Below, piece after piece: positions 54,873 to 62,909 of a stretch of 64,000 nucleotides of DNA (its first letter is position 1; each line of letters begins with the position of its first letter). This DNA is from Flavipsychrobacter sp. (GTDB lineage Bacteria > Bacteroidota > Bacteroidia > Chitinophagales > Chitinophagaceae), in contig JANINW010000014.1 in NCBI GenBank assembly GCA_024508935.1, positions 191,540 to 255,539 on the forward strand. Direction: 5' to 3'. The translations under genes were made by a program, and so were the position numbers. The notes beneath the pieces are model-generated. The model ran no database searches. It had not been told where the DNA came from and saw only the letters and a program-made list of their open reading frames with translations.

Positions 54873-55476
54873 ATTATATAAATACAGGACATTAGGTGGA
54901 GAAGGCACTGCTGAATTTAAAGACCGTGGCAGCAAATTTATTGCCTATGCATACCCCCTCGGTTCAGTAGAAGATGTAAAAGAAAAACTACAACTGCTAA
55001 AGAAAGAACATCCAAAGGGCGTGCACCACTGCTATGCTTACCGCATAGGCATAGACGGTACTAATTACCGGGCAAATGATGATGGCGAGCCATCAGGTAG
55101 TGCAGGCAGGCCTATATTAGGGCAAATAGACAGCGCGGGGTTGGTGAATGTGCTGGTGGTGGTGGTACGCTATTTCGGCGGCACCCTGCTGGGTGTGCCG
55201 GGGCTGATCAATGCCTATAAAACAGCTACAGCCGATGCACTAAAAAATTTGCCCGTTATTGAAAAGTGGATAGAAGACAGGGTGAAAATAAATTTTGACT
55301 ACCCTGTGATGGGCGAGGTAATGTACCTGCTGCGTCAAAGCGAGGCAACGATTTATAAACAAGACCTGCAATTGTTTTGCGTAGTAGAAGCCGGCATTCC
55401 TAAAAAGCATGCTGCAGCATATATAAAGAAGATTTCGGAAATTAGGGGAGTTGAGATAACGCCTGTAAAAATTTGA
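54865..55476 (+). CDS. YigZ/IMPACT family protein
   Basis: A 203-residue protein of the UPF0029/IMPACT family. The conserved core is visible: RGSKFIAYAYPLGS, HHCYAYRIG, DDGEPSGSAGRPIL, and VRYFGGTLLGVPGL. The C-terminal ferredoxin-like domain follows (about 135-203). The function is not settled; the eukaryotic homologue binds ribosome-linked GCN1. It overlaps the EamA gene by 8 bases and precedes the tfoX-like gene by 1 base. Confidence 0.95.
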   Translation: MDELYKYRTLGGEGTAEFKDRGSKFIAYAYPLGSVEDVKEKLQLLKKEHPKGVHHCYAYRIGIDGTNYRANDDGEPSGSAGRPILGQIDSAGLVNVLVVVVRYFGGTLLGVPGLINAYKTATADALKNLPVIEKWIEDRVKINFDYPVMGEVMYLLRQSEATIYKQDLQLFCVVEAGIPKKHAAAYIKKISEIRGVEITPVKI

Positions 55477-55477
55477 T

Positions 55478-55786
55478 ATGGCAAAAGAAGAAAGCTTATA
55501 TACCAATATCGGGCAAGGTTTGGATGATGCCGAAGAAAGCCAGATGTTTGGCAAGCCATGTTTTAAAATTAATGGTAAAGCGTTCATCTGCCTGTTTCAA
55601 AATGAAATGGTATTCAAATTGAAAGGGAACGCACATATCCTGGCCTTATCTCTGAAAGGTGCACAGTTATTCGACCCATCTGGTAAGGGCAGGCCTATGA
55701 AAGAATGGGTGCAGGTGCCTTATGCACATAAAGCAAAATGGGAAGCCCTGGCTAAAGAAGCATGGGAATATGTGAAGACTGGGTAA
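55478..55786 (+). CDS. TfoX N-terminal domain protein
   Basis: A 102-residue protein consisting only of a TfoX N-terminal domain. Recognisable pieces are MFGKPCFKINGKAFICLF and KLKGNAHILAL, ending with FDPSGKGRPMKEWVQVPYAH. The C-terminal helix-hairpin-helix domain of full-length TfoX/Sxy competence regulators is absent, so a regulator of natural transformation should not be assumed. It is part of the ribD operon. Confidence 0.92.
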   Translation: MAKEESLYTNIGQGLDDAEESQMFGKPCFKINGKAFICLFQNEMVFKLKGNAHILALSLKGAQLFDPSGKGRPMKEWVQVPYAHKAKWEALAKEAWEYVKTG

Positions 55787-55796
55787 ATAAGATCGA

Positions 55797-56729
55797 TTGC
55801 AAAACCGACAAAAAAATACAAGTTTAATAAAACAAGAGGCACTGCGCCTTGGGTTTGGTGTATGTGGTATAGCGAAGGCTCAGCCGCTTGATGAGGATGC
55901 CCGCAGGCTGGAACAATGGTTGAATAAGGGCTACAATGGCGGCATGCAATACATGGAGCGCTATTTCGATATGCGTATCGATCCATCAAAGCTGGTGCCG
56001 GGCGCTAAGTCCGTCATTACTTTATTGTTGAATTACTATCCATCGCAAAAGCAGCAGGACCATGCCCCTTTGATCGCTAAATATGCGTGGGGTATAGATT
56101 ATCACTATGTAATACGAGATAAGCTGAATGCTTTGCTGGCTTTTGTAAAAGAGAATATTGGTAATGTAGATGGCCGCGGCTTTGTAGACAGTGCCCCTGT
56201 ACTGGAACGGAGCTGGGCAGTAAAAAGCGGCCTTGGCTGGATAGGTAAGAATGGTAATATGCTTACCCGCCATTCGGGTTCTTTCTTTTTCATAGCCACA
56301 CTCATTACCGATCTTGACCTGGCACCTGATGCCCCTTTTGCCGGTGACTATTGCGGTACCTGCAATAAATGTATAGAAGCCTGTCCTACGCAAGCTATTG
56401 TTTCGCCCACAGAGATCGACGGAAGCAAATGTATTTCTTACCTGACTATTGAATTGAAAGATGCATTAATGCCCCAGGGTTTTGAGCAAAGAAATGATAA
56501 CTGGATATTTGGTTGCGATGTTTGCCAGGATGTATGTCCGTGGAACCGGTTTTCTAAACCAAACCATGAAACAGCTTTTAGCCCGATTCCTGAGATATTA
56601 AACTTGTCGCTGGGCGAATGGGAAGCCATGACCGAAGAAGCCTTTCGAAAATTATTTAAGAATTCGCCTTTGTCGCGCACCAAGTGGAAGGGCATGCAAA
56701 GGAATATTAAGGCAATAAGGGCAGTATAA
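55797..56729 (+). CDS. queG: Epoxyqueuosine reductase QueG
   Basis: A 310-residue cobalamin- and Fe-S-dependent enzyme that performs the last step of queuosine formation on tRNA. Two 4Fe-4S clusters are visible: Cys186-x2-Cys189-x2-Cys192-x3-Cys196 (CGTCNKCIEACP) and Cys240-x2-Cys243-x3-Cys247 (CDVCQDVCP), with Cys212 between. FVDSAPVLERSWA carries the candidate catalytic Asp131. An in-frame stop at 55788 and the lack of ATG make TTG 55797 the likely start. It ends the ribD operon. Confidence 0.96.
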   Translation: MQNRQKNTSLIKQEALRLGFGVCGIAKAQPLDEDARRLEQWLNKGYNGGMQYMERYFDMRIDPSKLVPGAKSVITLLLNYYPSQKQQDHAPLIAKYAWGIDYHYVIRDKLNALLAFVKENIGNVDGRGFVDSAPVLERSWAVKSGLGWIGKNGNMLTRHSGSFFFIATLITDLDLAPDAPFAGDYCGTCNKCIEACPTQAIVSPTEIDGSKCISYLTIELKDALMPQGFEQRNDNWIFGCDVCQDVCPWNRFSKPNHETAFSPIPEILNLSLGEWEAMTEEAFRKLFKNSPLSRTKWKGMQRNIKAIRAV

Positions 56730-56737
56730 TAATTAAA

Positions 56738-57403
56738 TTACCTGTTTTTGCCTCCCAGCATAGGCACAAAGCTAAAATCTCCCAATGTTTCTTCGTGTAC
56801 ATTACCATCCTTGTCTTTAGTAATGCGCATCATCTTTTGGCCGTTATCATCGCCTACAGGTATCACAGCGATGCCACCCGGCTTCAACTGCTGTATCAGT
56901 TTGGGTGGTATAAACGGAGCCGCGGCTGTAACAATAACTTTATCAAAAGGTGCGTAAGAAGGGAGCCCCTCATAGCCATCACCGTAAAAGCGTTTTATAT
57001 TGGGGTATTTATTAATGAAGAAGAACTGGCCCACAAAATCAAATAAGGCACGTTGTCTTTCAATAGTATATATCATGGCACCCATTTCGGCCAATACACA
57101 AGCCTGGTAAGCACTGCCGGTGCCTATTTCCAGCACTTTATCAAATTTCTTTATCTCCAGTAATTGTGTCTGGTAGGCTACCGTATAAGGTTGTGATATG
57201 GTTTGTCCCGCAGTAATAGGAAATGCACGGTCTTCGTAGGCTATGCGTTCAAATGCAGGATCAAGGAAAAAATGGCGCGGAATGTTTTCTATTGCAGTTA
57301 GTACTTGCTCATTAGTAATCCCTTTCTCCCGTACGGTTTCTACAAGCTGTTTTCTTAGTCCTTTGTGTAAATAATTGTCTTCCCTGGGCTTACTATGTAA
57401 CAT
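56738..57403 (-). CDS. pcm: Protein-L-isoaspartate O-methyltransferase
   Basis: A 221-residue SAM-dependent repair enzyme that methylates isoaspartyl residues in damaged proteins. The signature AGQTISQPYTVAYQTQLL and the SAM-binding VLEIGTGSAYQACVLAEMG are intact, with VTAAAPFIPPKLIQQLKPGG later. The length is typical. It is convergent with queG, 8 bases from its stop. No terminator is visible between. Confidence 0.97.
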   Translation of the reverse strand: MLHSKPREDNYLHKGLRKQLVETVREKGITNEQVLTAIENIPRHFFLDPAFERIAYEDRAFPITAGQTISQPYTVAYQTQLLEIKKFDKVLEIGTGSAYQACVLAEMGAMIYTIERQRALFDFVGQFFFINKYPNIKRFYGDGYEGLPSYAPFDKVIVTAAAPFIPPKLIQQLKPGGIAVIPVGDDNGQKMMRITKDKDGNVHEETLGDFSFVPMLGGKNR

Positions 57404-57467
57404 ACTGCAAAGTTATAACGCAGTATGGGCAAATAAAAGTTATTAAACTAATTAAGTTAGTGGTATA

Positions 57468-58157
57468 TTATTTTAGCGTCATCACAATGCCAAACCCAAT
57501 GTAGTTGTTTTGAAATACCGGGCGCATCTGCATAGAAATATCGCGCGATACATCAAAGTTTTTCAGGTGGGCAGATACAATAGCATCCATTACCTGCAGG
57601 CTATATCCTACAGCGCTTAGCAGCACAGTTATATCCAGGTATTTTCTCGATTCGTCCTGCAATTGTTTCAAAGTACCCGGGTCAGGGTATTTGTCTACAT
57701 ACTCATCCGTCGTTTTCGGGTCGCCATCTATACGTGCTATATAGGCCTTGCGGTACTTGCGGTAATTGGTGAGGTTGTAATTGATAAAATACCCGGCTGC
57801 GGCACCTATAGCATACACCAACGGTATTTTCCAGTATTGACGGTTATACAACTGTCCCATGCCGGGCACGATGGCAGAATACAAACCTGCTTTCTTGGGA
57901 TTAGGTTCAAACCTGGGTTTAAACCTGTTTACTGTATCATGCTTTTTAAGTACAGTATCGTTGGCTGCTATTCTCAGGTCTTCGTTGCGCAACTGGCTGT
58001 TGGTATCCACTACTACCTTAGTATTGGTATCAGGCAGCGATTGTACAATAATGGCAGTATCCGGGGGTATTGCTCTTGTAATAGAATCTCCTGTTTGCTG
58101 GGCATTGGCACAGCAATTAAGAAATATCAGTATAAATAAAAAAGCTATCCGGCGCAT
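57468..58157 (-). CDS. DUF5683 domain protein
   Basis: A 229-residue protein with a signal sequence (RRIAFLFILIFLNCCANAQ). A middle region has KKAGLYSAIVPGMGQLYNRQ followed by YWKIPLVYAIGAAAGYFINY, typical of DUF5683 with a membrane-associated segment. Another hydrophobic stretch lies near the C-terminus, in the segment YLDITVLLSAVGYSLQVMDA. The function is unknown. ATG 58157 is preferred; an upstream Met at 58208 adds 17 unsupported residues. It lies downstream of prc, separated by a terminator. Confidence 0.9.
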   Translation of the reverse strand: MRRIAFLFILIFLNCCANAQQTGDSITRAIPPDTAIIVQSLPDTNTKVVVDTNSQLRNEDLRIAANDTVLKKHDTVNRFKPRFEPNPKKAGLYSAIVPGMGQLYNRQYWKIPLVYAIGAAAGYFINYNLTNYRKYRKAYIARIDGDPKTTDEYVDKYPDPGTLKQLQDESRKYLDITVLLSAVGYSLQVMDAIVSAHLKNFDVSRDISMQMRPVFQNNYIGFGIVMTLK

Positions 58158-58176
58158 GGTAAAACGCAGCAAAGGT

Positions 58177-58210
58177 ATAAAAAGAAATGCCGTGCTTATA
58201 CACGGCATTT
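58177..58210 (-). terminator. Intrinsic terminator after prc
   Basis: On the minus strand AAATGCCGTG and CACGGCATTT form a 10-bp perfect stem around TATAAG, followed by CTTTTTAT. The hairpin lies 23 bases past the stop. Confidence 0.9.
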
Positions 58211-58232
58211 GCTATTATTCAATTATAGGCTA

Positions 58233-60410
58233 TTATTTCATCCCGGTACCCATATTCACCTTCATATTCATATGCACCATGTCATTCACAATGTTCACGG
58301 TCTCTGAAAGGTAAATGTCTTTTTTCAGTGCTTTCAGCCATTCATTGTTCTTATTGATGTTGGTGCTGTCCATGTTTATTTTGGCCAGGTCTTCCTTGGG
58401 GTTGACAATTGCCAGCGGGGTAGCTTTCTTTTCCAGTTCTTCCAGTTTTTTAGAAGTAGCATTAGCTTCTTCAAGTTCTTTACGATAGCCTGTTTCTGAA
58501 AGTGAATAAGTATTGTCTTCCTGTTGTTTTTTTATGCGGGCAGCATTTTCCTGTATCAGCTTAAAGGTAGGGTTGGCAGCAACACGTTTGTTACTCAATG
58601 CCACCAGGTCAGCCGTTTTCATATTGCTGGCCGGGGTATAAGGTGCTGCGGGTATTTCATCCCATTTCAGGGCAGATGCTTCGCGGCGTTCGCCCATATC
58701 TATCATTTCATACGGGTTAGGGAGTTGTATATCTGGTGTTACACCTTTCAACTGGGTAGACCCGCCATTTACACGGTAGAATTTTTGAATAGTCATTTTA
58801 ATAGAACCGATAGGCTCGCTTGATGAAGAATGGCTGTTGGAAGCCAATCCCAGTTTATTGCTCCAGTTCAGGTAATCATCCAAAGATTTCAATTGCTGTA
58901 CGGTGCCTTTGCCAAAGGTGGTAGTACCAACTATTACAGCGCGTTTATAATCCTGTAAAGCAGCCGCCATGATCTCAGATGCAGATGCACTGCTCTGGTT
59001 TACCATTACAACCATAGGGCCGTCATATAACATACCTGCCTGATTGTCGCCAAGTGTTACCGGGGCTGATTTGTTGGTTTTAACCTGTACCACAGGACCC
59101 TGGTCTATAAACTGGCCGGTCATATCTACCACATCATTCAGTGAACCCCCGCCATTATAACGTAGATCAAGAATAATACCTTTTACACCGGCTTTTTTCA
59201 GTTTAATGACTTCCAGCGCTACATCTTCAGAGCAACGGCGTCCATCTATATGTTGGAAATCAGAATAGAATTCAGGCAGGTATATATAGCCAACAGGCCC
59301 TTCTTTGCTCTGTATAATGGCTGATTTGGCAAATACCTCTTCCAGCAATACCTCGCCACGTATAATAGGTATAACCTGTGTGGCACCATTTACTTTTTTT
59401 ACAGTAAGGCGTACTTCCGTACCTTTTTTACCACGTATAAGTTTCACCACATCATCTATATCATATCCCTGCACGTCTACCGGTTCAGCAGCACCTTGTC
59501 CTACTTTCGTTATCTCGTCGCCGGCTTTCAGTTGTCCTTGTTTCCAGCTCGGGCTGCCGGGTATAATGGCCACTATTTTTACCTTGCCTTCTTCGTCGCG
59601 CAGCTGTGCGCCAATACCAAAGAAGGTACCTGACATAGCCTCGTCAAACCTTGCTTTGTCTACAGGCGGCAGGTAATCGGTATGCGGGTCTTCGCTATTG
59701 GTAATATTATTAATAAATAAAGCAAAGCGTTCGTCATCCTTCAGCTTATGCATACGTTTGAAATAATAGTCCATGCTTTTGCGTACGGCTACGCGTGCAT
59801 CGGCTTCCAGTTCTGCATCAGTTTTAAATTTCGCGTTCGCACTATCCTTATTTTCTTTTTTCTTCTGCTGGTCGTTCTTCAGGTCTACATACTTGGCCAG
59901 TGTACGATACTTCAGGTATTTGCGCCAGCGGTCTTTCAGCGCATTTTCATCGGCAGCGTAAGCTATTTTCTCGCCGCTCATTTCAATTTGTTCATCGGTA
60001 TTGAAGGAGAAAGGCTTGTCCAGTATCTCTTTGTAATAGCCTTCGGCATTATCCAGGCGTTTTACAAACATTTCATTCATCTTATCGAAAAACTCCAATG
60101 AACCCTGGTTGATCTCGTCATCTATTTTGTACTGGTATGGCTTCAGCTGGTCAATATCCTGTTGGGTAAAAAGCCTTTTATCATAATCTATTTCCAGTGC
60201 TTTTTTGTAAATATTAGCAGACAGGGAATCGTCTACCGGGCGCGGAGAAAAATGTCCCTGGTTTATAGCCTTCATTACAGTTTCCAGTACTAGTTTCTTG
60301 CGATCATCTGTTGTGCTGTCATCATTGGTATACCTGAACGAAAAAAAAGCGGCCAGGGCCCCCAAAACTAACAACGGTATCAAAATCTTATTCTTCATGA
60401 ATCTCAACAT
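58233..60410 (-). CDS. Carboxy-terminal processing protease (Prc/Tsp, S41)
   Basis: A 725-residue periplasmic serine protease that degrades or trims proteins from the C-terminus. An N-terminal signal helix is followed by a Prc-type N-terminal domain (about 40-245), a PDZ domain (about 265-340), the S41 catalytic core (about 360-560) with Ser476 in SSASASEI and the general-base Lys501 in FGKGT, and the C-terminal DUF3340-like region (about 590-725). It is larger than CtpA and matches E. coli Prc architecture. Start could also be Met5 (60398). Confidence 0.96.
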   Translation of the reverse strand: MLRFMKNKILIPLLVLGALAAFFSFRYTNDDSTTDDRKKLVLETVMKAINQGHFSPRPVDDSLSANIYKKALEIDYDKRLFTQQDIDQLKPYQYKIDDEINQGSLEFFDKMNEMFVKRLDNAEGYYKEILDKPFSFNTDEQIEMSGEKIAYAADENALKDRWRKYLKYRTLAKYVDLKNDQQKKKENKDSANAKFKTDAELEADARVAVRKSMDYYFKRMHKLKDDERFALFINNITNSEDPHTDYLPPVDKARFDEAMSGTFFGIGAQLRDEEGKVKIVAIIPGSPSWKQGQLKAGDEITKVGQGAAEPVDVQGYDIDDVVKLIRGKKGTEVRLTVKKVNGATQVIPIIRGEVLLEEVFAKSAIIQSKEGPVGYIYLPEFYSDFQHIDGRRCSEDVALEVIKLKKAGVKGIILDLRYNGGGSLNDVVDMTGQFIDQGPVVQVKTNKSAPVTLGDNQAGMLYDGPMVVMVNQSSASASEIMAAALQDYKRAVIVGTTTFGKGTVQQLKSLDDYLNWSNKLGLASNSHSSSSEPIGSIKMTIQKFYRVNGGSTQLKGVTPDIQLPNPYEMIDMGERREASALKWDEIPAAPYTPASNMKTADLVALSNKRVAANPTFKLIQENAARIKKQQEDNTYSLSETGYRKELEEANATSKKLEELEKKATPLAIVNPKEDLAKINMDSTNINKNNEWLKALKKDIYLSETVNIVNDMVHMNMKVNMGTGMK

Positions 60411-60442
60411 AATCTTATATAATTAAATATAGCGTATTATAA

Positions 60443-60470
60443 CAAATGTAACTGATTTGCTGTTAACAAA
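60443..60470 (-). promoter_or_regulatory. Bacteroidota-type promoter for prc
   Basis: On the minus strand TTTG (60467-60470) is followed after 16 bases by a perfect TACATTTG (60443-60450). The spacing is a little shorter than in the rpsL promoter. The leader would be about 30 bases. Confidence 0.6.
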
Positions 60471-60554
60471 AAGCTAATCGATAATGTTTATACGACGGGC
60501 TTTGAGGGTGATTTTAAGGGGAGGAAAATCTGTAACTTGCAGTTCAATTTCTAT

Positions 60555-61292
60555 ATGCAAAACATCTTCTTTCGCGATCTTGGGAAAATAGAATACGGGG
60601 CAGCCTGGCAGTTGCAGGAAGAGCTCATGCAAAAAGGCCTGAAGGTAAAAGCACTCCGGTACAATGCAGTGGCGGATGATGCGATAAATGATGCACCTAT
60701 TGATAATTACCTGCTGTTTTGTGAGCACCCCCATGTATACACACTGGGTAAAAGCGGTCATATGGAGAACCTATTGGTGAATGATCAGCGTTTGCAGGAA
60801 CTGGAAGTGTCTTTTTATAAAACCAACAGGGGAGGGGATATAACCTATCACGGACCCGGTCAAATAGTTGGCTACCCAATACTGGACCTGGAGCAATATT
60901 ATACCGACCTGGGCAAATACATGCGCAACCTGGAGGAGGTTATTATCCGCACTATAGGGCATTATGGTATCATCGGCGACAGGTTGCCGGGGTCTACCGG
61001 CGTGTGGCTGGACCCCGATGTGCCGTCGAAAGCACGTAAAATATGCGCCATGGGTGTACGCAGCAGCCGCTGGATAACTATGCATGGTTTTGCACTGAAC
61101 GTAAATACCAACCTTAAATATTTTGATTATATAGTGCCTTGCGGCATCAGCGATAAGCGGGTAACTTCTATGCAGCAGGAACTGGGGCAAGAAGTGGACG
61201 AAATTGAGGTAAAAAAGATATTAAAGGAAGAATTTGCAAACATTTTCAATTCTTCGATTGTTGCATTTGGAGAAGAGGAGAAAGTTTTGTAA
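60555..61292 (+). CDS. lipB: Octanoyltransferase LipB
   Basis: A 245-residue enzyme that transfers octanoate from acyl carrier protein to lipoyl domains. The expected residues are visible: RGGDITYHGPGQIVGYPI, the catalytic Lys162 in ARKICAMGV and the catalytic Cys196 in VPCGISDKRV. ATG 60555 gives MQNIFFRDLG; a TTG at 60537 would add 6 residues. TAACTTGC at about 60532 could be a loose -7 box. lipA is not nearby. Confidence 0.97.
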   Translation: MQNIFFRDLGKIEYGAAWQLQEELMQKGLKVKALRYNAVADDAINDAPIDNYLLFCEHPHVYTLGKSGHMENLLVNDQRLQELEVSFYKTNRGGDITYHGPGQIVGYPILDLEQYYTDLGKYMRNLEEVIIRTIGHYGIIGDRLPGSTGVWLDPDVPSKARKICAMGVRSSRWITMHGFALNVNTNLKYFDYIVPCGISDKRVTSMQQELGQEVDEIEVKKILKEEFANIFNSSIVAFGEEEKVL

Positions 61293-61316
61293 CTTTTATT
61301 CCCTTTTCTAAAAGAC

Positions 61317-61967
61317 ATGCCCGTAACGTTAAAAACAGCGGAGACAAAACCAGGTATATCCTATCACTGGGGCAGCGATCACCTCCTGATCATGCTCGGT
61401 AACAGGACCCTTCCGCGTATACGCATGCTTTTTTGGGCAGAATTTATTCTTACAACAGGTATGGCTACCGTTTTCCTCTTAAGTGCCATTCCGTTTACTT
61501 CAGGGTTTACGCATATAGTATCAGCGCTTGGTGCGGCAGGCATTTATCTGCTGGCAGCTTACCGTTTTTTTACCCGTATGTTTTGCGAAGAGCGCATCCT
61601 GTTAGATCCTGAATACCTGACCATTGTCAACCGCACCCCTTTTTCTCAGAAAACAGTGCATTACGACTGGCATAATATAGGCCCGCTGCATTATACAGGC
61701 CGTGCCCATAAGACCGACCATCCGCTAAAAGGTAAATGCTATGACTATTTTGGCTTTGAAACGCAGGAACACCTGATACAGAACCTGCATCACGATGGCA
61801 ATATGTACTTCAACTATGAAGGGTTCCCTGTACGCTTTGCCAAAGGCGTTTATTCATGGGATGCCGAGGAAATGGTACGAATGATGAAGATATATGCCGG
61901 CGGCACACTCCGACTGGGCCCCGAATGGCACAGGATGCTGCAGCAGCAGGAATGGGATGATGCCTAG
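61317..61967 (+). CDS. Membrane protein of unknown function
   Basis: A 216-residue protein with two central membrane helices (AEFILTTGMATVFLLSAI and HIVSALGAAGIYLLAAY). The N-terminus (about 35 residues) and the C-terminal 120 residues are polar, the latter with a conserved-looking FGFETQEHLIQNLHHDGN and WDAEEMVRMMKIYAGG. No family recognised. It lies 24 bases after lipB and may be co-transcribed. It overlaps the convergent gene by 4 bases. Confidence 0.75.
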   Translation: MPVTLKTAETKPGISYHWGSDHLLIMLGNRTLPRIRMLFWAEFILTTGMATVFLLSAIPFTSGFTHIVSALGAAGIYLLAAYRFFTRMFCEERILLDPEYLTIVNRTPFSQKTVHYDWHNIGPLHYTGRAHKTDHPLKGKCYDYFGFETQEHLIQNLHHDGNMYFNYEGFPVRFAKGVYSWDAEEMVRMMKIYAGGTLRLGPEWHRMLQQQEWDDA

Positions 61968-62764
61968 TAGATGGTAATGTAACCTGTTTCTATATCCTTA
62001 CGGTCTTGCCTTAAAATAAATTTGTACAAGCCTTTCTTCTTGAAATTTCTTTTATCAATAATTACCTGCGGCTCGGTAACACCGGGTATCTCTAATACCT
62101 CCCTGTTGTTCTGATCGAAAAAGCGTACAGAGTAATTATGCTCGCCATAATCCGGTAATTCGAGGTTTACATGCCCGGTAAAAGGGTTGGTAAATACATA
62201 CTGCGATTTCATGTAAGAAAAGGCATTGATGTCTTCCGGTGCAGGTATGTCTATTACTATCTTAGGGATAGGTATAGTAGAGGTGCCGATGTTAGCAGTA
62301 TCTCCGGGTGTGGCCGGCGCTGGGCTGGTAGTAGTTTCAATTTTTACTTTTGTAGCCAGCTTCTGCAGCGAATCGTTGGGGGGCAGTACGCCTTTGCTCA
62401 TAATGGTAGCACTGTCTACATACAGCTTGAAGCGGTTACTATACCAGGTAAGGTCTGAACCGAAAACGATATACAGGCGGTACCAGTTTTTACCGGCTTC
62501 GGGGTGGCCGTCTATAAATGCCTGTGGGCCTTTCTTCAGGTTTTTTACATAGCCAATGGTCTTATAATTGAAAACACTGTCGTTCGATCTTTGAACTGCA
62601 ATTGATTTCAACCCGTCATACTGGCTGGTCCAGCTCAATACATTTATTCCTTTTTCAGAAGCACCTACTATGTCGGGCAGGATGGGTTGTGCGTTGGCAG
62701 AAATAGAAACTACAACAAATAATAAAAGAAGAAGACGTGTCACTGGCGTAAAAAATATCGCCAA
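61964..62764 (-). CDS. Secreted protein of unknown function
   Basis: A 266-residue protein with a signal peptide ending ISANAQ. Residues 30-110 (NVLSWTSQYDGLKSIAVQRS, KNWYRLYIVFGSD) resemble a fibronectin-like beta-sandwich. A Pro/Thr-rich linker (about 145-170) and a C-terminal beta domain (NPFTGHVNLELPDYGEHNY, KKKGLYKFILRQD) follow. The C-terminal part has the look of a T9SS-like fold, but the usual YPNP motif is missing, so I do not assign a sorting tail. Function unknown. Confidence 0.8.
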   Translation of the reverse strand: MAIFFTPVTRLLLLLFVVVSISANAQPILPDIVGASEKGINVLSWTSQYDGLKSIAVQRSNDSVFNYKTIGYVKNLKKGPQAFIDGHPEAGKNWYRLYIVFGSDLTWYSNRFKLYVDSATIMSKGVLPPNDSLQKLATKVKIETTTSPAPATPGDTANIGTSTIPIPKIVIDIPAPEDINAFSYMKSQYVFTNPFTGHVNLELPDYGEHNYSVRFFDQNNREVLEIPGVTEPQVIIDKRNFKKKGLYKFILRQDRKDIETGYITIY

Positions 62765-62875
62765 ACCTACGCTAAAAAAAGAAGTTGGTGAACTGTGCCT
62801 GTTAAGATTTTAATTTCCATAACATTTACCCTTGTTTTCCCCCGCTGTATTTCCCAACTTGTACAATCGGCAATT

Positions 62876-62883
62876 TATCTTTA
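62876..62883 (+). promoter_or_regulatory. -7 promoter-like box for the permease gene
   Basis: TATCTTTA at 62876-62883 matches TAnnTTTG except the last base, 26 bases before the ATG. No convincing -33 box is seen. Confidence 0.35.
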
Positions 62884-62909
62884 GGTTTGAACGCTATATA
62901 TCATCATTT

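Noticed and set aside
61964..62764. T9SS sorting tail in the secreted 266-residue protein
   Set aside because: The C-terminal beta domain resembles sorting domains in size, but the YPNP-type motif is missing.
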